19,604 nt of DNA. Origin: Bacteroidales bacterium (GTDB lineage: Bacteria > Bacteroidota > Bacteroidia > Bacteroidales > JAAUTT01). The stretch lies in contig JAAUTT010000008.1 of the NCBI GenBank assembly GCA_012031335.1, positions 1-19,604 on the forward strand. The letters are read 5' to 3'. Positions 17,567 to 19,604 of this stretch are shown in pieces (position 1 is the first letter of the stretch; each line of letters starts with the position of its first letter). The position numbers were made by a program, and so were the translations under genes. The notes below the pieces were generated by a model. That model had not been told where the DNA came from. It saw only the letters and a list, made by a program, of their open reading frames with translations, and searched no databases.

Positions 17567-18010
17567 TTGAATATAGAATTTTTCGATTACAGTTTGTGGG
17601 GCCTGTTTCTGGCGAGTTTTCTGGCTGCCACTATTGTTCCATTCAGTTCCGAAGCGCTGCTTTCTTTGCTGATTATCAATGGTACGGATCCATATACTGC
17701 CGTTCTGGTAGCCACTGCCGGAAACTGGCTCGGAGGCATGAGCAGTTTTGGTATAGGATACCTGGGAAAATGGGAATGGATTGAAAAATACCTGCGAATA
17801 AAAAAACAGACTGTAGAAAAATGGCATGGCCGACTATACAAGAGAGGAGCTATCTTTGCCTTTCTTAGCTGGCTTCCCGGGGTTGGGGATATTTTTGCTG
17901 TTGGATTGGGCCTTTTAAAAACCAACATATGGATTACAGCTATTGCCATGTTGGCTGGTAAATTAACCCGTTATATTATCTGGGGTTGGATTACAGGTCT
18001 TGTTTTTTGA
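17567..18010 (+). CDS. YqaA/DedA-type SNARE-associated-like membrane protein
   Basis: Intact 147-residue inner-membrane protein of the YqaA group (VTT/SNARE-associated domain family). It has hydrophobic segments at about 8-30, 42-60, 90-112 and 120-145, with the family features PFSSEALLSLLI, ATAGNWLGGMSSFGIGYL and the conserved amphipathic RGAIFAFLSWLPGVGDIF. Relatives of the wider DedA/VTT family act in lipid scrambling or envelope homeostasis; the YqaA group itself is poorly characterised. The only plausible start is TTG at 17567, since there is no in-frame ATG before the first membrane segment. The promoter box 26 bp upstream supports initiation here. It is followed 117 bp later by a VOC gene on the same strand. 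Confidence 0.85.
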   Translation: MNIEFFDYSLWGLFLASFLAATIVPFSSEALLSLLIINGTDPYTAVLVATAGNWLGGMSSFGIGYLGKWEWIEKYLRIKKQTVEKWHGRLYKRGAIFAFLSWLPGVGDIFAVGLGLLKTNIWITAIAMLAGKLTRYIIWGWITGLVF

Positions 18011-18127
18011 GATAATTAACCATTCGGACTTGAATTCCTCATCCTATTTCTCAAATCAGTGATCGATGAACCAGATGTGGTGCAAATTGTTTTGACATTG
18101 GATTACTGAATTTAAAAATCATTTGGA

Positions 18128-18496
18128 ATGGAACAAAAAGTAAAATCGATTAGACCCTTTATCGGAGCGAAAGACTTTAACATATCCCGTAATTTTTACC
18201 AGGATCTTGGATTTCGGGAAAAGATACTTACAACCAATATGTCCTATTTCGAAACTGGTGGACTGGGCTTTTATTTACAAGATGCCTATATTAAAGATTG
18301 GATTGATAATTCGATGATTTTTATGGAAGTAGAAAATGTTAAACAATTTTGGGAGAAATTGATTGCATTAAATTTACCTGCAAAATATGCTGGCGTAAAA
18401 TTAGTCCCGATACGAGTATTGGATTGGGGCAGTGAATGTTTTGTTCATGACCCTTCAGGTATTCTTTGGCACTTTGGAGAGTTTTCAGGAAAATAA
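18128..18496 (+). CDS. VOC-family (glyoxalase/bleomycin-resistance-like) protein
   Basis: Intact 122-residue vicinal-oxygen-chelate fold with two beta-alpha-beta-beta-beta modules. Module 1 covers SIRPFIGAKDFNISRNFYQD, LGFREKI and GGLGFYLQDAY. Module 2 starts at MIFMEVENVKQFWEKL and ends with ECFVHDPSGILWHFGEF. The first strand lacks the usual His or Gln metal ligand, so it is more likely a binding protein of the bleomycin-resistance or anti-repressor-like kind than a metal-dependent glyoxalase. The ligand is unknown. The start is the ATG at 18128. It converges with the DUF2062 gene, leaving 10 bp between the two stops and no clear hairpin. Confidence 0.85.
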   Translation: MEQKVKSIRPFIGAKDFNISRNFYQDLGFREKILTTNMSYFETGGLGFYLQDAYIKDWIDNSMIFMEVENVKQFWEKLIALNLPAKYAGVKLVPIRVLDWGSECFVHDPSGILWHFGEFSGK

Positions 18497-18506
18497 AATC
18501 AGTCGA

Positions 18507-19007
18507 TTACACTTTTAACCCGGCTGTATCTTCGATGGCAACGTCTGAACCTTTGTTAAGGTAAAATAGGATAATTTTGAATAGTAGGCAACCGGCAACG
18601 ATAGAAACAATGGCCCAGGAAACTGTACCTGCCAGAAAAATACCCAGGTAATTTTGCAGGAAATCGGCTGTATGATTACGGAAATAGCCCGGTAATTCGG
18701 AGCTGGTAATAGGTAACCCCTCTTTTATGCCAAAAGCAAATTTTCCGACCTGCATAAAAGGGTAAAGAATAACTTGTAAAGGAGTAACCATAATATGCAC
18801 CGATTGCATAATTACCTGGTTGAGTCGGAATATCAATCCGAAAGTTGTTACCAAAATAAGGGTAAAGCCGAAAAGAGGCGTAATACCGATGCAAAAAGAA
18901 GCTGCTATTGCAAAAGCTGTTTTTTGATTATCGAGGTTTTTACAATAAAGAATTAATTGTTTAATCCGCTGTTTATAAAAATCAGCCAGCCTACCGAATA
19001 ACTTCAT
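18507..19007 (-). CDS. DUF2062 domain-containing membrane protein
   Basis: Intact 166-residue protein. A basic N-terminal helix (residues 1-28) precedes the DUF2062 region: KTAFAIAASFCIGITPLFGF, a first membrane pair, then FRLNQVIMQSVHIMVTPLQ and PFMQVGKFAFGI. A last membrane segment, about 124-150, is followed by a short polar tail. The domain occurs alone or fused to glycosyltransferases; its function is not established. The start is the ATG at 19007. It lies 31 bp downstream of the CNNM-type gene on the same strand, so the two are probably cotranscribed. Confidence 0.85.
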   Translation of the reverse strand: MKLFGRLADFYKQRIKQLILYCKNLDNQKTAFAIAASFCIGITPLFGFTLILVTTFGLIFRLNQVIMQSVHIMVTPLQVILYPFMQVGKFAFGIKEGLPITSSELPGYFRNHTADFLQNYLGIFLAGTVSWAIVSIVAGCLLFKIILFYLNKGSDVAIEDTAGLKV

Positions 19008-19038
19008 GCTTTTTCATCTTTGAGATTTTATGGTAGAA

Positions 19039-19604
19039 TTATTTTAAACCTTCGGTTATTTCAAGAGGCGATTTCTCAATTAACAGATCGACTAATTTAA
19101 CCAGCGTTATAGATGTTCTGCTTTTTTTAAGAATCGAAAACTCGTAGTTGTCAAAAATAATTTTCTCTTTTATATTGGGTAGTTTCCTGAACTTTACAAT
19201 AAGACAACCCGCAAGTGTTTCGTACTGTTCTCCCTTTTCAACAGGATGAGGTAGTAGCTCATTAATATCATCGAGGTTTGCCGAAGCCAGCACATGATAT
19301 TCCTTTTCGGCGATTTTCTCAACAACAGGTTGTTCATTATCGAATTCGTCCTGAATTTCTCCAACCAGTTCTTCCAGAATATCTTCCATTGTTACTATGC
19401 CTTCCGTTCCTCCATATTCGTTGATAACCAATGCCATCTGCTGATGTTTCAACTGGAACTCATTCAGCATTTGAGCAATATGCTTTGACTCGGGAACGGC
19501 ATGGATAGGACGGAGAATACTTCGTAAATCAATCTGATCATTTTTCTGAGTCCGATTAAAATATCTTTAAGGTACACCAATCCAATAATGTTATCCATAT
19601 TAAT
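19039..19604 (-). CDS. CNNM/CorC-type CBS-domain protein (hemolysin family), 3' part, one frameshift
   Basis: C-terminal part of a DUF21-CBS-CorC protein; the transmembrane DUF21 domain and first CBS motif lie beyond the right edge. Visible are the end of CBS module 1 (NIIGLVYLKDIL), CBS module 2 (RSILRPIHAVPESKHIAQML, then QMALVINEYGGTEGIVTMED, ILEELVGEIQDEFDNE) and the CorC/HlyC transporter-associated domain (YHVLASANLDDINELL, ETLAGCLIVKF). The family is linked to magnesium or cobalt transport or efflux in the inner membrane. The frame breaks at 19556-19557, where one extra base would join LKDIL to NRTQKNDQIDLRSI. It precedes the DUF2062 gene by 31 bp. Confidence 0.85.

Noticed and set aside
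1..19604. Programmed ribosomal frameshifting as the cause of the breaks
   Set aside because: The shifts go in both directions, occur up to four times per gene, affect eleven unrelated genes, and lack shared slippery heptamers or downstream structures. Technical indels explain them better.
1..19604. Genome decay (true pseudogenes) as the main explanation
   Set aside because: Catalytic motifs are kept on both sides of each break, and there are no internal deletions, insertions or mobile elements. Housekeeping genes are affected equally. Not excluded for single cases such as the GH97 TAG.

Overview
The window looks like chromosomal DNA of a member of the Bacteroidota, probably an anaerobic Bacteroidales-type organism. 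The reasons are a TonB-dependent receptor with an N-terminal carboxypeptidase-regulatory-like domain, a GH97 glycosidase, secreted peptidases with lipoprotein signals, TAnnTTTG-type -7 promoter boxes, almost no Shine-Dalgarno sequences, and an IorA subunit typical of amino-acid fermenters. The assignment below phylum is an inference. I see no tRNA, rRNA, CRISPR array, insertion sequence, phage or attachment site. There is no gene-free stretch over 300 bp; the longest gap, 7676-7952, holds nothing I can name.

Layout. 1-1315 (+): 3' end of a Sua5-type threonylcarbamoyl-AMP synthase, then a two-domain GNAT acetyltransferase. 1343-5470 (-): a probable transcription unit read right to left, consisting of a small secreted carboxypeptidase-regulatory-like protein, a TonB-dependent receptor overlapping it by one base, and a nitrilase-family amidase. 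5592-10056 (+): YjbQ/UPF0047 protein, indolepyruvate:ferredoxin oxidoreductase alpha subunit, a PDZ-S41 lipoprotein protease and an SRPBCC/AHSA1 protein, closed by a terminator. 10211-16204 (+): GH97 glycosidase, YbjJ-like MFS transporter, MsrB, and an M49 (dipeptidyl-peptidase III type) lipoprotein, closed by a strong terminator. 16361-17396 (-): DAO-family FAD oxidoreductase. 17567-18496 (+): YqaA/DedA-type membrane protein and a VOC protein. 18507-19604 (-): DUF2062 membrane protein and the 3' part of a CNNM/CorC-type protein.

The dominant oddity is frame integrity. Eleven of the eighteen genes are broken by single-base frame changes; I infer 24 of them, 16 apparent deletions and 8 apparent insertions, 15 lying in homopolymers of three or more. 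In addition, one TAG replaces an expected Trp codon in the GH97 gene. Undoing these changes restores full-length proteins of normal family size with their catalytic motifs intact, and each complete gene then has a length divisible by three. The simplest reading is uncorrected sequencing or assembly indels, as in a long-read or low-coverage metagenomic assembly. Seven genes, including the 2.4-kb receptor and the 1.5-kb S41 protease, are untouched, so the damage is uneven. I therefore annotate the broken genes as single loci and give the position of each break.

Apart from that, the content is ordinary metabolic, envelope and secreted-hydrolase content. I did not find a convincing new defence or mobile system. 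The most interesting biological unit is the receptor with its overlapping small secreted partner.
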